From NCBI RefSeq assembly GCF_003268855.1, contig NZ_QLSZ01000001.1, positions 383,369-447,368 of the forward strand: a DNA stretch of 64,000 nt. Direction: 5' to 3'. Positions 40,643 through 49,690 of the stretch are shown here, piece by piece. The notes beneath the pieces were generated by a model. It did not search any database. It was not told where the DNA came from and worked only from the letters and a program-made list of their open reading frames with translations. The DNA is from Flavobacterium aciduliphilum (GTDB lineage Bacteria > Bacteroidota > Bacteroidia > Flavobacteriales > Flavobacteriaceae). Positions within the stretch are counted from its first letter, which is position 1. Each line of letters opens with the position of its first letter. The translations under genes were made by a program, and so were the position numbers.

Positions 40643-41779
40643 ATGTTTCGAAAAACATCTTTAATACTGCTACTCGTTTTGGCTTTTATGATAACCAATT
40701 GCCAAAACAAAACCACCGCAGATTCAAAAATTTCAGCCAAAAATACCATACAATACGCCACGGGTTTTTCGATTGAAAACTACACAAACTATTCGATCGT
40801 CACCGTTAAAAACCCATGGCCAAAGACGACCAAATCGTATACCTACATTTTAAAAAAGAAAAACGCAATCCTTCCCGATTCGTTAAAAAACAATGTCATT
40901 ATTAACGTACCTATAAAATCCATTGTGGTTACTTCAACCACTCACGTTCCTTCACTTGAAATGTTAGGCGTAGAAAAAACATTAGTTGGGTTTCCGCATC
41001 TGGATTATGTTTCCTCCGAAAAAGTTCGCACATTAATTGACGCGCATAAAGTGAAAGAATTAGGCACCAATCAATCGTTAAACACCGAAGTTCTCATCGA
41101 TTTACAACCCGATGTTGTCATTGGATATGGCTTGGACAACAACAATCCAACGTTAAATAATTTAGAAAAAAATGGTGTAAACATAATGCTTAATGGGGAT
41201 TGGAACGAACAAACCCCTTTAGGAAAAGCCGAATGGATTAAATTCTTTGGTGCTTTGTACGACAAACAGAATAAAGCCAGTGAAATCTTTTCTAAAATTG
41301 AACATGACTATTTAAGAACTGTAGCAATTGCTAAAAGTGCCCACTCTAAACCATCCGTTTTAGCTGGTGACATTTTTGAAGGAAAATGGTACTTACCCCG
41401 AGGAACCAGTTGGGGAAGTTTACTATTAAAAGAAGCGCATGCCAATTATTTGTGGCAAGAAACCCAAGGAACGGGAAGTTTGTCTTTGTCTTTTGAAACG
41501 GTTTTTGAAAAAGCCAAAGAGGCCGATTTTTGGATTACTTCTGGGCAATTTGCTTCTTTAAAAGCGATGACCGATGCCAATCCGCATTATCAAAAATTCA
41601 AAGCGTTTCAAACTAAAAAGGTTTATTCCTTTGCTTCTAAAAAAGGGAAAACTGGAGGCATTTTATATTATGAATTAGCCCCTAATCGCCCTGATATTGT
41701 CTTAAAAGATTTGGTCAAAATATTGCATCCCGAATTACTCGTAGGCTACAATCCTTTCTTTTTTCAGCCGTTGAAATAG
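40643..41779 (+). CDS. btuF: Cobalamin ABC transporter substrate-binding lipoprotein, BtuF-like
   Basis: 378 aa from the ATG at 40643; the frame extends 117 nt upstream over the promoter, so I reject that start. A lipoprotein signal ends in MITNC. The TroA/BtuF-type two-lobed fold is seen in KSIVVTSTTHVPSLEMLG, VEKTLVGFPHLDYV, EVLIDLQPDVVIGYG and a single linker helix near the middle, then VLAGDIFEGKWYLPRG. It captures the corrinoid after the outer-membrane receptor. The permease gene follows 103 nt later. Iron-siderophore binding is an alternative but the riboswitch nearby favours B12. Confidence 0.85.
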   Translation: MFRKTSLILLLVLAFMITNCQNKTTADSKISAKNTIQYATGFSIENYTNYSIVTVKNPWPKTTKSYTYILKKKNAILPDSLKNNVIINVPIKSIVVTSTTHVPSLEMLGVEKTLVGFPHLDYVSSEKVRTLIDAHKVKELGTNQSLNTEVLIDLQPDVVIGYGLDNNNPTLNNLEKNGVNIMLNGDWNEQTPLGKAEWIKFFGALYDKQNKASEIFSKIEHDYLRTVAIAKSAHSKPSVLAGDIFEGKWYLPRGTSWGSLLLKEAHANYLWQETQGTGSLSLSFETVFEKAKEADFWITSGQFASLKAMTDANPHYQKFKAFQTKKVYSFASKKGKTGGILYYELAPNRPDIVLKDLVKILHPELLVGYNPFFFQPLK

Positions 41780-41882
41780 TTTACTACAAATTGTAAAATT
41801 AGGGTATCCTTGTGAATTCAGGATTTTTTCTCAACTTTGCAGCAAAACAAAGCCTACTTTCTAATGGTTTAAAACATAAAAA

Positions 41883-42908
41883 ATGCTCAAAGCACGAAAT
41901 ACTTTTCTCTTTTCAATATTGTCATTAATCTTGATAGTGACCTTATTATTGAATATTTCGTTTGGGCAAGTAGCTATTCCATTAAAAGACGTATTGAAAA
42001 GTTTAGTAGGCACTCACGCCAGTAAAGATACTTGGGAATACATCATCGTTAACTTTAGATTACCCAAAGCCATCACAGCCATTTTAGTAGGAATCGGGTT
42101 ATCGATTGCGGGGTTATTAATGCAAACTTTGTTTCGGAACCCGTTGGCAGGTCCTTATGTATTGGGATTGAGTTCGGGCTCTAGTTTGGGAGTAGCCTTC
42201 GTCATTTTGGGGGCAAGCTTGGTTCCTAGTGTGCTTTCCAAGGCACTCCTCTCTTCTTATGGAATTATTGTAGCCTCTTGTTTAGGGAGTCTTTTGGTAA
42301 TGCTCCTGGTTTTAATCGTTTCGCAACGCCTTCGTGATACGGCAACGATACTGATTGTCGGATTGATGTTTAGCAGTTTTACAGGAGCCATAGTTTCGGT
42401 TTTGACTTATTTTAGTTCGGCTGAACAATTACAGAAATTCACATTTTGGAGCATGGGTAATCTAGGCAATCTTTCTTGGCAAAATATTTTTATTTTATTG
42501 GTTTCTGTCGCTCTTGGACTACTGCTGAGTATTTTTTCAATCAAATCATTGGATGCGTTGTTGCTTGGAGAAAATTATGCTAAAAGTTTGGGTATAAACC
42601 TCAAAAAATCAAGATATATCATTATTACAGCGACTTGTATTTTGGCAGGAAGCATTACTGCTTTTGCGGGACCTATTGCCTTTGTGGGATTGGCTGTTCC
42701 CCATTTAGCTAAGTTGTTATTTCAAACCAGTAATCATAAAATATTATTTTGTAGTACACTATTAATTGGCGGTATTTTGATGCTTTTTTGTGATACGATT
42801 TCACAATTGCCAGGATTGGATTTTACACTGCCAATTAATGCCATAACGTCTATAATTGGAGCACCAATTGTAATTTGGTTGTTAATTCGGAAGAAAAATT
42901 TAGTTTAG
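41883..42908 (+). CDS. btuC: BtuC-like FecCD-family permease
   Basis: 341 aa with nine to ten membrane helices and the FecCD family motifs IVNFRLPKAITAILVGIGLSIAG (key: RLPKAITAIL), MQTLFRNPLAGPYVLGLSSG (key: FRNPLAGPYVLG), and GPIAFVGLAVPHLAK near residue 260. It forms the channel of a binding-protein-dependent importer for cobalamin or a siderophore. It lies between the binding protein and the ATPase; a GxxExxY gene remnant interrupts the 144-nt gap before the ATPase. Confidence 0.93.
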   Translation: MLKARNTFLFSILSLILIVTLLLNISFGQVAIPLKDVLKSLVGTHASKDTWEYIIVNFRLPKAITAILVGIGLSIAGLLMQTLFRNPLAGPYVLGLSSGSSLGVAFVILGASLVPSVLSKALLSSYGIIVASCLGSLLVMLLVLIVSQRLRDTATILIVGLMFSSFTGAIVSVLTYFSSAEQLQKFTFWSMGNLGNLSWQNIFILLVSVALGLLLSIFSIKSLDALLLGENYAKSLGINLKKSRYIIITATCILAGSITAFAGPIAFVGLAVPHLAKLLFQTSNHKILFCSTLLIGGILMLFCDTISQLPGLDFTLPINAITSIIGAPIVIWLLIRKKNLV

Positions 42909-42953
42909 ATAATATTATTTACCACAGAGGCACATAGTTTATATTTAAAAAAA

Positions 42954-43043
42954 ATGATTACACAAAAATATTTAGATGATTTAACCTATGAAATTATCGG
43001 CTGCGCTATTGAAGTCCATAAAACATTAGGACCTATATGGTAA
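42954..43043 (+). pseudogene. Truncated GxxExxY protein remnant
   Basis: 29 codons that read MITQKYLDDLTYEIIG and then CAIEVHKTLGPIW before a stop. This is the start of the GxxExxY family (usually about 125 aa), which continues LLESVYxxCL after the GP. The rest is missing. An ACCACAGAGGCACA word just upstream is typical of such genes. It lies between btuC and btuD. Confidence 0.8.
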
Positions 43044-43052
43044 AAAAACAAT

Positions 43053-43835
43053 ATGAACAACAATAATATTCTTTCTGCATCAAATTTATCCATTGGTTAT
43101 GCCACCAAGAAGGAGCAAATTGTGATTGCATCTAATCTAAATCTGAATTTGCAAGCTGGAAAATTGATTAGTTTAGTTGGCGCAAACGGCATCGGAAAAT
43201 CTACTCTTTTGCGAACACTTTGTGGTATTCAAAAACCAATTTCTGGGAGCGTTTTGTTAAACGACAAAGACATTCAACGTTTTGAATCTTTGGCTTTAGC
43301 TCAAAATTTGAGTTTGGTTTTAACCGAAAAATTACCACCAAGTAATTTGACAGTTTTTGAATTAATTGCATTAGGACGGCAACCGTACACCAATTGGTTA
43401 GGAAAACTATCAGAAGAAGATTTAGAAAAGGTACATCAAGCCCTACAACTCACACAAATTGAATCATTAGCCAATAAAAAACATTTTGAAATTAGTGACG
43501 GACAATTGCAAAAAGTACTAATTGCAAGAGCTTTAGCACAAGACACCCCTCTCATAATTCTTGACGAACCGACAACGCATTTGGATTTACTTCACAAAGT
43601 TTCGGTATTTAAATTATTGAAAAAGCTCTCCCAAGAAACCAATAAGTGTATTTTATTTTCAACACATGACATTGATTTAGCCATTCAACTTTCAGATGAA
43701 ATGATTGTGATGACAGAAAATGACGTGATTCAAGACGAACCTTGTAATTTGATTTCAAAAGGTGTTTTTAATAGGCTTTTCAAAGATGAAAATATTGTTT
43801 TTGAAAATGATAAAGGAAAATTTATTATCAAATAA
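43053..43835 (+). CDS. btuD: BtuD-like ABC transporter ATPase
   Basis: 260 aa. Walker A GANGIGKSTLL near residue 44, Q loop region LSLVLTEKLPPS, the signature is a variant ISDGQLQKVLIARA near 146 (SDGQ instead of SGGQ), Walker B LIILDEPTTHLD near 168 and the switch His in FSTHDID. Together with the preceding permease and binding protein it makes a B12/siderophore importer. It begins 9 nt after the GxxExxY remnant. The start codon gives MNNNNILSASNL. Confidence 0.9.
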   Translation: MNNNNILSASNLSIGYATKKEQIVIASNLNLNLQAGKLISLVGANGIGKSTLLRTLCGIQKPISGSVLLNDKDIQRFESLALAQNLSLVLTEKLPPSNLTVFELIALGRQPYTNWLGKLSEEDLEKVHQALQLTQIESLANKKHFEISDGQLQKVLIARALAQDTPLIILDEPTTHLDLLHKVSVFKLLKKLSQETNKCILFSTHDIDLAIQLSDEMIVMTENDVIQDEPCNLISKGVFNRLFKDENIVFENDKGKFIIK

Positions 43836-43895
43836 TTATGATTTGTTGTAAACAAAAAGACGTTTAAACCTATAGCTTTGTAAAAATTTATTCTA

Positions 43896-44657
43896 ATGAA
43901 AAATATAATTATTCTTATTTGCCTAGTTAAGATGTTCGTTTGTCATGCTCAGACAAAAGTTTCCTACAACGACGGAGATCAAAAACTTGAAGGATTACTA
44001 TACAATCCTGAAACAAAAAATTCCAATGGAAATGCTGTTTTACTTCTTCCAGCTTGGATGGGAATTGATAATAACGCAAAAGATAACGCTACGGAATTAA
44101 CAAAACTAGGTTATAAAACATTTGTAGCAGATATTTATGGAATTGACAAAAGACCCAAAAACACTAGTGAAGCAGGAAAAATTGCAGGATTCTATAAATC
44201 AAACATAAAAGACTACCAAAACAGAATTCAATTAGCTTTAAATGAATTGATTAAATCAGGTGCAAATCCTAATAAAATTGCTGTGATTGGATATTGTTTC
44301 GGAGGGACAGGAGCTTTAGAAGCTGCAAGAATCAATATGAAAGTAAGCGGGGTGGTTTCTTTCCATGGCGGATTAGGAAGGGATGTTTCAAGAACAATCG
44401 AACCTATTTCAACAAAAGTTTTGGTGCTTCATGGAGCCGACGATTTGTACGTTCCTGACAGTGAAATCAAAGCGTTTCAAGACGAAATGAGAACAGCAAA
44501 AGCAGATTGGCAAATGATTTATTATGCCAATTCAGTTCATGCTTTTACTCACAAAGATGCAGGAAATGACAACAGTAAAGGTGTTGCCTACAACGAAAAA
44601 GCCGCCAAAAGATCTTGGCAAGCCATGTTGGATTTTTTTCAAGAAATTTTTAAGTAA
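43896..44657 (+). CDS. Dienelactone hydrolase-family protein
   Basis: 253 aa with a signal peptide (MKNIIILICLVKMFVCHAQ). An alpha/beta hydrolase of the dienelactone type: VLLLPAWMGIDNNAKD near residue 50, the nucleophile Cys in VIGYCFGGTGALE near 134, Asp in LHGADDLYVPDSE near 185 and His in ANSVHAFTHKDAG near 216. The natural ester substrate is unknown; the export signal suggests a periplasmic role. It overlaps the convergent trmL stop region by 8 nt. Confidence 0.88.
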   Translation: MKNIIILICLVKMFVCHAQTKVSYNDGDQKLEGLLYNPETKNSNGNAVLLLPAWMGIDNNAKDNATELTKLGYKTFVADIYGIDKRPKNTSEAGKIAGFYKSNIKDYQNRIQLALNELIKSGANPNKIAVIGYCFGGTGALEAARINMKVSGVVSFHGGLGRDVSRTIEPISTKVLVLHGADDLYVPDSEIKAFQDEMRTAKADWQMIYYANSVHAFTHKDAGNDNSKGVAYNEKAAKRSWQAMLDFFQEIFK

Positions 44658-45102
44658 TTGATAACTGCCTTTTCGCTTCACCCACTACAAAAGCAACCGA
44701 ATTGGCAACATTAAAACTGCGAATAAGCGAGGACATGGGAATCGTCAAATGATTTTCGAATTGGGCCAAAACTTCAGGACTTAATCCCACGCTTTCTTTT
44801 CCAAAAACCAACCAATCTTCATCTTGAAATTCGGCCTCATACATAGATTTTGAAGCATGGGAACTCATTAAAAAAACTCTCGATTTATCTTTAATTTGCG
44901 CCACCCATTCAGCTACATTTTGATATTCGGTTACTTCAAGATGTACCCAATAATCCAAACCCGAACGCTTTAAATTTTTGTCATTGATTTCAAATCCAAA
45001 CGGATGGATTAAATGCAACCGACTCTCGGTTCCCACACACAAACGGCCTATATTTCCGGTATTGTTGGGGATTTCGGGCTCTACTAAAACGATGTTTAAC
45101 AT
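44650..45102 (-). CDS. trmL: tRNA (cytidine(34)-2'-O)-methyltransferase TrmL
   Basis: 150 aa SPOUT methyltransferase. It begins NIVLVEPEIPNNTGNIGRLC, then RLHLIHPFGFE near 28 and LVFGKESVGLSPE near 93, and ends with the knot segment IPMSSLIRSFNVANSVAF (key: SLIRSFNVANSVA). It methylates the ribose of the wobble base of tRNA-Leu. It converges with the hydrolase gene by 8 nt, and the pseudouridine synthase gene lies upstream on the same strand. Confidence 0.95.
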   Translation of the reverse strand: MLNIVLVEPEIPNNTGNIGRLCVGTESRLHLIHPFGFEINDKNLKRSGLDYWVHLEVTEYQNVAEWVAQIKDKSRVFLMSSHASKSMYEAEFQDEDWLVFGKESVGLSPEVLAQFENHLTIPMSSLIRSFNVANSVAFVVGEAKRQLSIT

Positions 45103-45155
45103 GGTTATTGGGTTGATTGATTAATTTTATTGTAAGAAATACAAAAATTCATAAC

Positions 45156-45728
45156 TCATAATTCAAATTTCATAATTTCTTTCACTTCACCTGCTTTTAA
45201 ATCGTTCAAAAAAATATTTCCTACTCGAACGCGTACCAACCGCAACGTAGGAAATCCAACAGCGGAAGTCATTTTTCGAACTTGTCGAAATTTACCTTCA
45301 TTTATTGTTATTGAAATCCAAGAAGTGGGTCCGTGACGTTCGTCTCTGATTTTCTTAGCACGTTCAGGAAAACTCGGAATTTCATTTAAAATACGAGCTT
45401 GACATTTTTTGGTCAAATATTTTTTCCCATTAAAGCCTATTAAAACTCCTTCTTTCAGTTGTTCAATAGCTTCTTGGTGAATCAAACCATCTACTTGAAC
45501 ATAATATTCTTTTTCTACTTTTTTACTGCGAACCAACTCACTCATCATGCCATCAGTAGTCAATAAAAGCAAGCCTTCCGAATCTTCGTCCAATCTGCCT
45601 ATTGCCATGGTATTTTCGGGAAAATCATACAATTCACCCAACAACTTTTTAGGACGTTTGAGTTCATAAACAAACTGACTCAAATAGCCGTATGGCTTAT
45701 AGATTAGGAAATGTTGGTGTTTAAACAT
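45156..45728 (-). CDS. rRNA pseudouridine synthase, RsuA/RluE-like
   Basis: 190 aa from the ATG at 45728 (MFKHQHFLIYKPYGYLSQF); the upstream MCQIRV is open but not needed. The catalytic region is AIGRLDEDSEGLLLLTTDG with Asp near residue 48, followed by VEKEYYVQV and ITINEGKFRQVRKM near 145. There is no N-terminal S4 domain, so it looks like the short RluE group acting on 23S rRNA, although a broader RsuA/RluB role cannot be excluded. Confidence 0.88.
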   Translation of the reverse strand: MFKHQHFLIYKPYGYLSQFVYELKRPKKLLGELYDFPENTMAIGRLDEDSEGLLLLTTDGMMSELVRSKKVEKEYYVQVDGLIHQEAIEQLKEGVLIGFNGKKYLTKKCQARILNEIPSFPERAKKIRDERHGPTSWISITINEGKFRQVRKMTSAVGFPTLRLVRVRVGNIFLNDLKAGEVKEIMKFEL

Positions 45729-45816
45729 GACTCGAATTTGGCACAAAAATACTATTTAATCTGAGAAACAACTATTACAATTTTTAGTACTTTTACATTC
45801 TTATAAAAATTTATCC

Positions 45817-47178
45817 ATGACCACAGTTTTACCTTTTTTATTAGTATTTGTCATCGCCTTAGCTATTGGAATTTCCCTTGGTAAACAATTATTTTCAGCC
45901 CATTCTAAATCGGAAAAAGCCTCATTAGAAGAAAAGTCTAATGGATTAGTCTCACAAATCAATCAACTGAAGGAACAGTTTCAAAACGAACGAAATCAAT
46001 TTGAAAAACAATTGGCTGCTTCAAATTTAGAAAAAGAAGCCATCCGTTCAGAAAAAGAATCCTTAGCCATTCAATTGTCTAAAAAAGAAACTGATTTTGA
46101 AAATTTATGGGAACGCCACAAAGAACAAAAGCAGGAAGTAACGGAATTACAAGAGAAATTTACCAAAGAATTTGAGAATTTGGCGAATAAAATATTAGAA
46201 GAAAAAACAACCAAATTCACCGAACAAAATAAAGAAAATCTAAAAAACATTCTTTCGCCTTTACAAGATAAAATTCAGCTTTTTGAAAAGAAAGTAGAAG
46301 ACACTCATAAAGAAAGTATTGATTATCATGCGGCTTTACGTCAGCAAATTTTAGGCTTGCGCGAAATGAACGAACAAATGAGTAAAGAAACCATCAACTT
46401 AACCAAAGCCTTGAAAGGCGATAGTAAAATGCAAGGAAATTGGGGCGAATTGGTTTTAGAGCGTGTTTTAGAAAAATCGGGATTGGAAAAAGACCGCGAG
46501 TATTTTGTACAACAAAGTTTTGTTACTGAAGAGGGCCATCGCGTGTTTCCAGATGTGGTCATCAACCTGCCCGATGGCAAGAAAATGATTGTCGATTCTA
46601 AAGTAGCCTTAACTGCCTACGAACGCTTCATCAATGAAGAAAATGACACCGCAAAAGCACAACATCTTAAAGACCATGTAACCGCTATCAATCGTCATGT
46701 GGAGCAATTGGGAAACAAAAATTATCAGGATTTGTACCACATGGAAAGCCCCGATTTTGTTTTGTTGTTCATCCCCATTGAATCGGCGTTTGCTGTGGCA
46801 TTAAATGAGGATACGAGTTTGTACAACAAAGCGTTTGAAAAAAATATTGTGATTGTGACTCCTTCGACGCTTTTGGCTACTTTACGCACCATTGACAGTA
46901 TGTGGACCAATCAAAAACAACAAGAAAATGCCCTAGAAATTGCACGTCAAGCCGGTGCATTATATGATAAGTTTGAAGGATTTGTCTCCGATTTAATAAA
47001 AATTGGAAAGAAGATGGAAGAGGCCAAAATAGAATACCAAGGTGCTATGAATAAATTAGTAGACGGAAAAGGAAACCTAATTACCAGTATCGAACGATTG
47101 AAAAAAATGGGCGCTAAAGCCAAAAAATCATTACCTGAAAACATCATCCAAAGAGCCGAAAAAAATGACGACATCTAA
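45817..47178 (+). CDS. rmuC: DNA recombination protein RmuC
   Basis: 453 aa. An N-terminal membrane anchor (FLLVFVIALAIGISLG), a long coiled coil to about residue 190, then the RmuC nuclease-like domain: KGDSKMQGNWGELVLERVL near 200, PDVVINLPDGKKMIVDSKVAL near 247 (key: DGKKMIVDSK) with PD-(D/E)XK-type acidic residues, and LLFIPIESAFAVAL near 315. RmuC limits recombination at inverted repeats. It overlaps the thioesterase start by 14 nt. Confidence 0.95.
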   Translation: MTTVLPFLLVFVIALAIGISLGKQLFSAHSKSEKASLEEKSNGLVSQINQLKEQFQNERNQFEKQLAASNLEKEAIRSEKESLAIQLSKKETDFENLWERHKEQKQEVTELQEKFTKEFENLANKILEEKTTKFTEQNKENLKNILSPLQDKIQLFEKKVEDTHKESIDYHAALRQQILGLREMNEQMSKETINLTKALKGDSKMQGNWGELVLERVLEKSGLEKDREYFVQQSFVTEEGHRVFPDVVINLPDGKKMIVDSKVALTAYERFINEENDTAKAQHLKDHVTAINRHVEQLGNKNYQDLYHMESPDFVLLFIPIESAFAVALNEDTSLYNKAFEKNIVIVTPSTLLATLRTIDSMWTNQKQQENALEIARQAGALYDKFEGFVSDLIKIGKKMEEAKIEYQGAMNKLVDGKGNLITSIERLKKMGAKAKKSLPENIIQRAEKNDDI

Positions 47179-47716
47179 AACGGTAGCTTCTTCGCATACC
47201 CTTATCTCTCAACTTATGTTGCCTTCGCATTCCAATTTTAGTGGTAAAATTCACGGTGGGTATCTTTTGTCCTTATTAGATCAAATTGCCTTTGCTTGTG
47301 CTTCAAAATATTCTGGATATTACTGCGTTACTGCCTCTGTCGATACGGTAAATTTTTTGGCTCCGATTGAAGTTGGCGAACTCGTTACGTTAAAAGCAAG
47401 TGTCAATTATGTAGGAAGAAGTTCCATGATTGTAGGCATCCGTGTTGAGGCGGAAAACATTCAAACAGGAACAGTAAAACATTGCAATTCTTCTTATTTC
47501 ACTATGGTTGCTAAAGATCCTAATGGGCATCCCGTTTCAGTGCCCACGCTTGTACTTTCAAGTCCAGACGAAATCAGACGTTTTTACAAAGGCATCAAAC
47601 AATTGGAAAGTAAAAAAAATCGAGAAACGTTCGAGGAAACCCTTGACTACAACAGTCCCGAAATGCGTTCTTTTGTATCAAAACACAACACAATATTGGC
47701 TCTTGATTCGAAGTAA
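47165..47716 (+). CDS. Acyl-CoA thioesterase (hotdog fold)
   Basis: 183 aa. Typical YciA/BACH-type order: MLPSHSNFSGKIHGGYLLSLLD near residue 19 with the catalytic-type Asp and Gly-Gly, FACASKYSGYYCVTASVD, then FLAPIEVGELVTLKASV and SSMIVGIRVEAEN. It hydrolyses acyl-CoA in the cytoplasm; chain length is unknown. The start lies 14 nt inside rmuC, which suggests coupled translation. Confidence 0.9.
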   Translation: MTTSKTVASSHTLISQLMLPSHSNFSGKIHGGYLLSLLDQIAFACASKYSGYYCVTASVDTVNFLAPIEVGELVTLKASVNYVGRSSMIVGIRVEAENIQTGTVKHCNSSYFTMVAKDPNGHPVSVPTLVLSSPDEIRRFYKGIKQLESKKNRETFEETLDYNSPEMRSFVSKHNTILALDSK

Positions 47717-47774
47717 TTCCTTTTTTCAATCCATTTAAAAATATTTTCATATATTTCGATAAATTTTAGTTGCT

Positions 47775-49688
47775 ATGAATGTAATAAAGCGCCTTTCGCT
47801 CTACTGTCTTTTTATTTCTACTCTAGGAATTGCTCAAAAAAACACCGACCCTACTCCTGACGAAATAGATTTAGCCAAAAAACTCAGGGAAACACATGAT
47901 AAAGACGACATTGCTCTTCTTGAAAGCTCGGAAGAAATTTCCTTCGACCTCAATAATGACAACAGTAAAGTCGTGGTTTATCGCAGTGTTTTTGAAAAGT
48001 TGATGAATATTAATTACAGAGCCAACATTCAGAAATATGAATTCTACGACGACGAATCGAGTATAGAAACGTTTAACATCAAATATAAAAACGATAAAAA
48101 CACCAATTTATACATTAATGATGAGTTTTATAAAGATCATGATTTGTTTTACAACGATGCGCGGGTTAAACATGTTTTAGTCAATTTTCCCGTACAAGGT
48201 TACAGCTACAATTATGAGTTAAAAAAACGCTATGACGATGTAAAATATTTTACGGCACTATACTTTAACGACGAATATCCCACACTAAAAAAACAAATTC
48301 GAATAACGGTCCCCGATTGGCTTCAAGTGGAATTGAAAGAATTTAATTTTGGAAATCTTGTCACAAAAACGGTAGCTAAAGACTCCAAAAACAACACGGT
48401 TTACACGTATACAATGAACGATGTGTCTGGGCTTTCGAAAGAAGAAGACATTCCTGGAAGAAGTTATATTTATCCCCATCTTTTGGTTTTGGCAAAATCT
48501 TTTACCTACAAAGGGAAAGTCACCACTTTATTCAATACATCTGCCGATTTGTATCAATGGTATAAATCCTTAGTAGATTTAATGAAAGACGATACCTCAG
48601 TGCTAAAAAACAAAGTATCGGAACTCACTGCCAATGCAAAAACCGAAGAAGAAAAAATCAAAAACATCTACTATTGGGTACAAGACAACATTCGCTACAT
48701 TGCTTTTGAAGATGGCCTTGCTGGTTTTAAACCCGATGAATCGAATCATGTTTTTGAAAACCGATATGGCGATTGTAAAGGAATGGCCAATTTGATAAAA
48801 CAAATGTTGAAACTTGCGGGTTTTGATGCACGTCTCACTTGGATTGGGACAAAACACATCGCTTACGATTACAATACGCCTTCTTTGGCTGTGGACAATC
48901 ACATGATTTGTACCTTATTTTATAAAGGCAAAAAGTTCTTTCTTGACGGAACAGAAAAGTACAATTCTCTCGGAGAATATGCCGAGCGCATTCAGAACAA
49001 AGAGGTCATGATTGAAGATGGAAATCAATTTTTGATTGACAAAATCCCAGCTGGAACTTGTGATAGTAACAAAGAAACTCTTACGACTCATTTTACTATC
49101 GAAAAAGAAAAACTCAAAGGAACGTGTAACCGCAGCTACCTTGGCGAAAGTAAATCTGAATTTTTATATGCAATTTACAATTCAAAAAATGATAAAAGAG
49201 AAGAAAATCTAAATAACTTCTTAGCAAACAGTGATAAAAATTGTCATATTACAGATGTAAAAACTTCCGATTTAAAAAATAGAGACCAAAAACTAACCCT
49301 AGATTACGCTATGGAATTAGACAATAAAGTCTCTTCTTTCGACAATGAAATCTATGTTGATTTAGAGTTTCTCAACGAATATAAGTCGTTGGATTTTAAA
49401 GATCGTAAAAATGACTATGAATTCGATTACAAAACACGGTATGAAGCCACCACTACCCTAGAACTCCCAGCTGGATATAAAGTATCAAAAATGCCCGAAA
49501 ATTTAATGATAAAAGAACCTGATTTTGATATTTCGCTCACCTACCAAAAAACGGATAAAGAAATTGTCTATAAAAAAGTTTTTATCTTTAAAAACGGGGT
49601 GATTAAAACCTCTGATCTCCCCAAATGGAATGCTTTTTATAAAAATTTACTTTCCAATTACAACCAACAAATCACCTTAACCAAATAA
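47775..49688 (+). CDS. DUF3857 and transglutaminase-like exported protein
   Basis: 637 aa with a signal peptide (LYCLFISTLGIAQ). DUF3857 occupies about 60-230, followed by a transglutaminase-like domain with ENRYGDCKGMANLIKQML near residue 330 (catalytic Cys in GDCKG), then LTWIGTKHIA and AVDNHMICTLF with His, and a C-terminal DUF3858-like beta domain. The role is unknown, perhaps envelope protein cross-linking or peptide cleavage. It is followed after 2 nt by a second, longer DUF3857 protein, so they form an operon. Confidence 0.88.
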   Translation: MNVIKRLSLYCLFISTLGIAQKNTDPTPDEIDLAKKLRETHDKDDIALLESSEEISFDLNNDNSKVVVYRSVFEKLMNINYRANIQKYEFYDDESSIETFNIKYKNDKNTNLYINDEFYKDHDLFYNDARVKHVLVNFPVQGYSYNYELKKRYDDVKYFTALYFNDEYPTLKKQIRITVPDWLQVELKEFNFGNLVTKTVAKDSKNNTVYTYTMNDVSGLSKEEDIPGRSYIYPHLLVLAKSFTYKGKVTTLFNTSADLYQWYKSLVDLMKDDTSVLKNKVSELTANAKTEEEKIKNIYYWVQDNIRYIAFEDGLAGFKPDESNHVFENRYGDCKGMANLIKQMLKLAGFDARLTWIGTKHIAYDYNTPSLAVDNHMICTLFYKGKKFFLDGTEKYNSLGEYAERIQNKEVMIEDGNQFLIDKIPAGTCDSNKETLTTHFTIEKEKLKGTCNRSYLGESKSEFLYAIYNSKNDKREENLNNFLANSDKNCHITDVKTSDLKNRDQKLTLDYAMELDNKVSSFDNEIYVDLEFLNEYKSLDFKDRKNDYEFDYKTRYEATTTLELPAGYKVSKMPENLMIKEPDFDISLTYQKTDKEIVYKKVFIFKNGVIKTSDLPKWNAFYKNLLSNYNQQITLTK

Positions 49689-49690
49689 TT

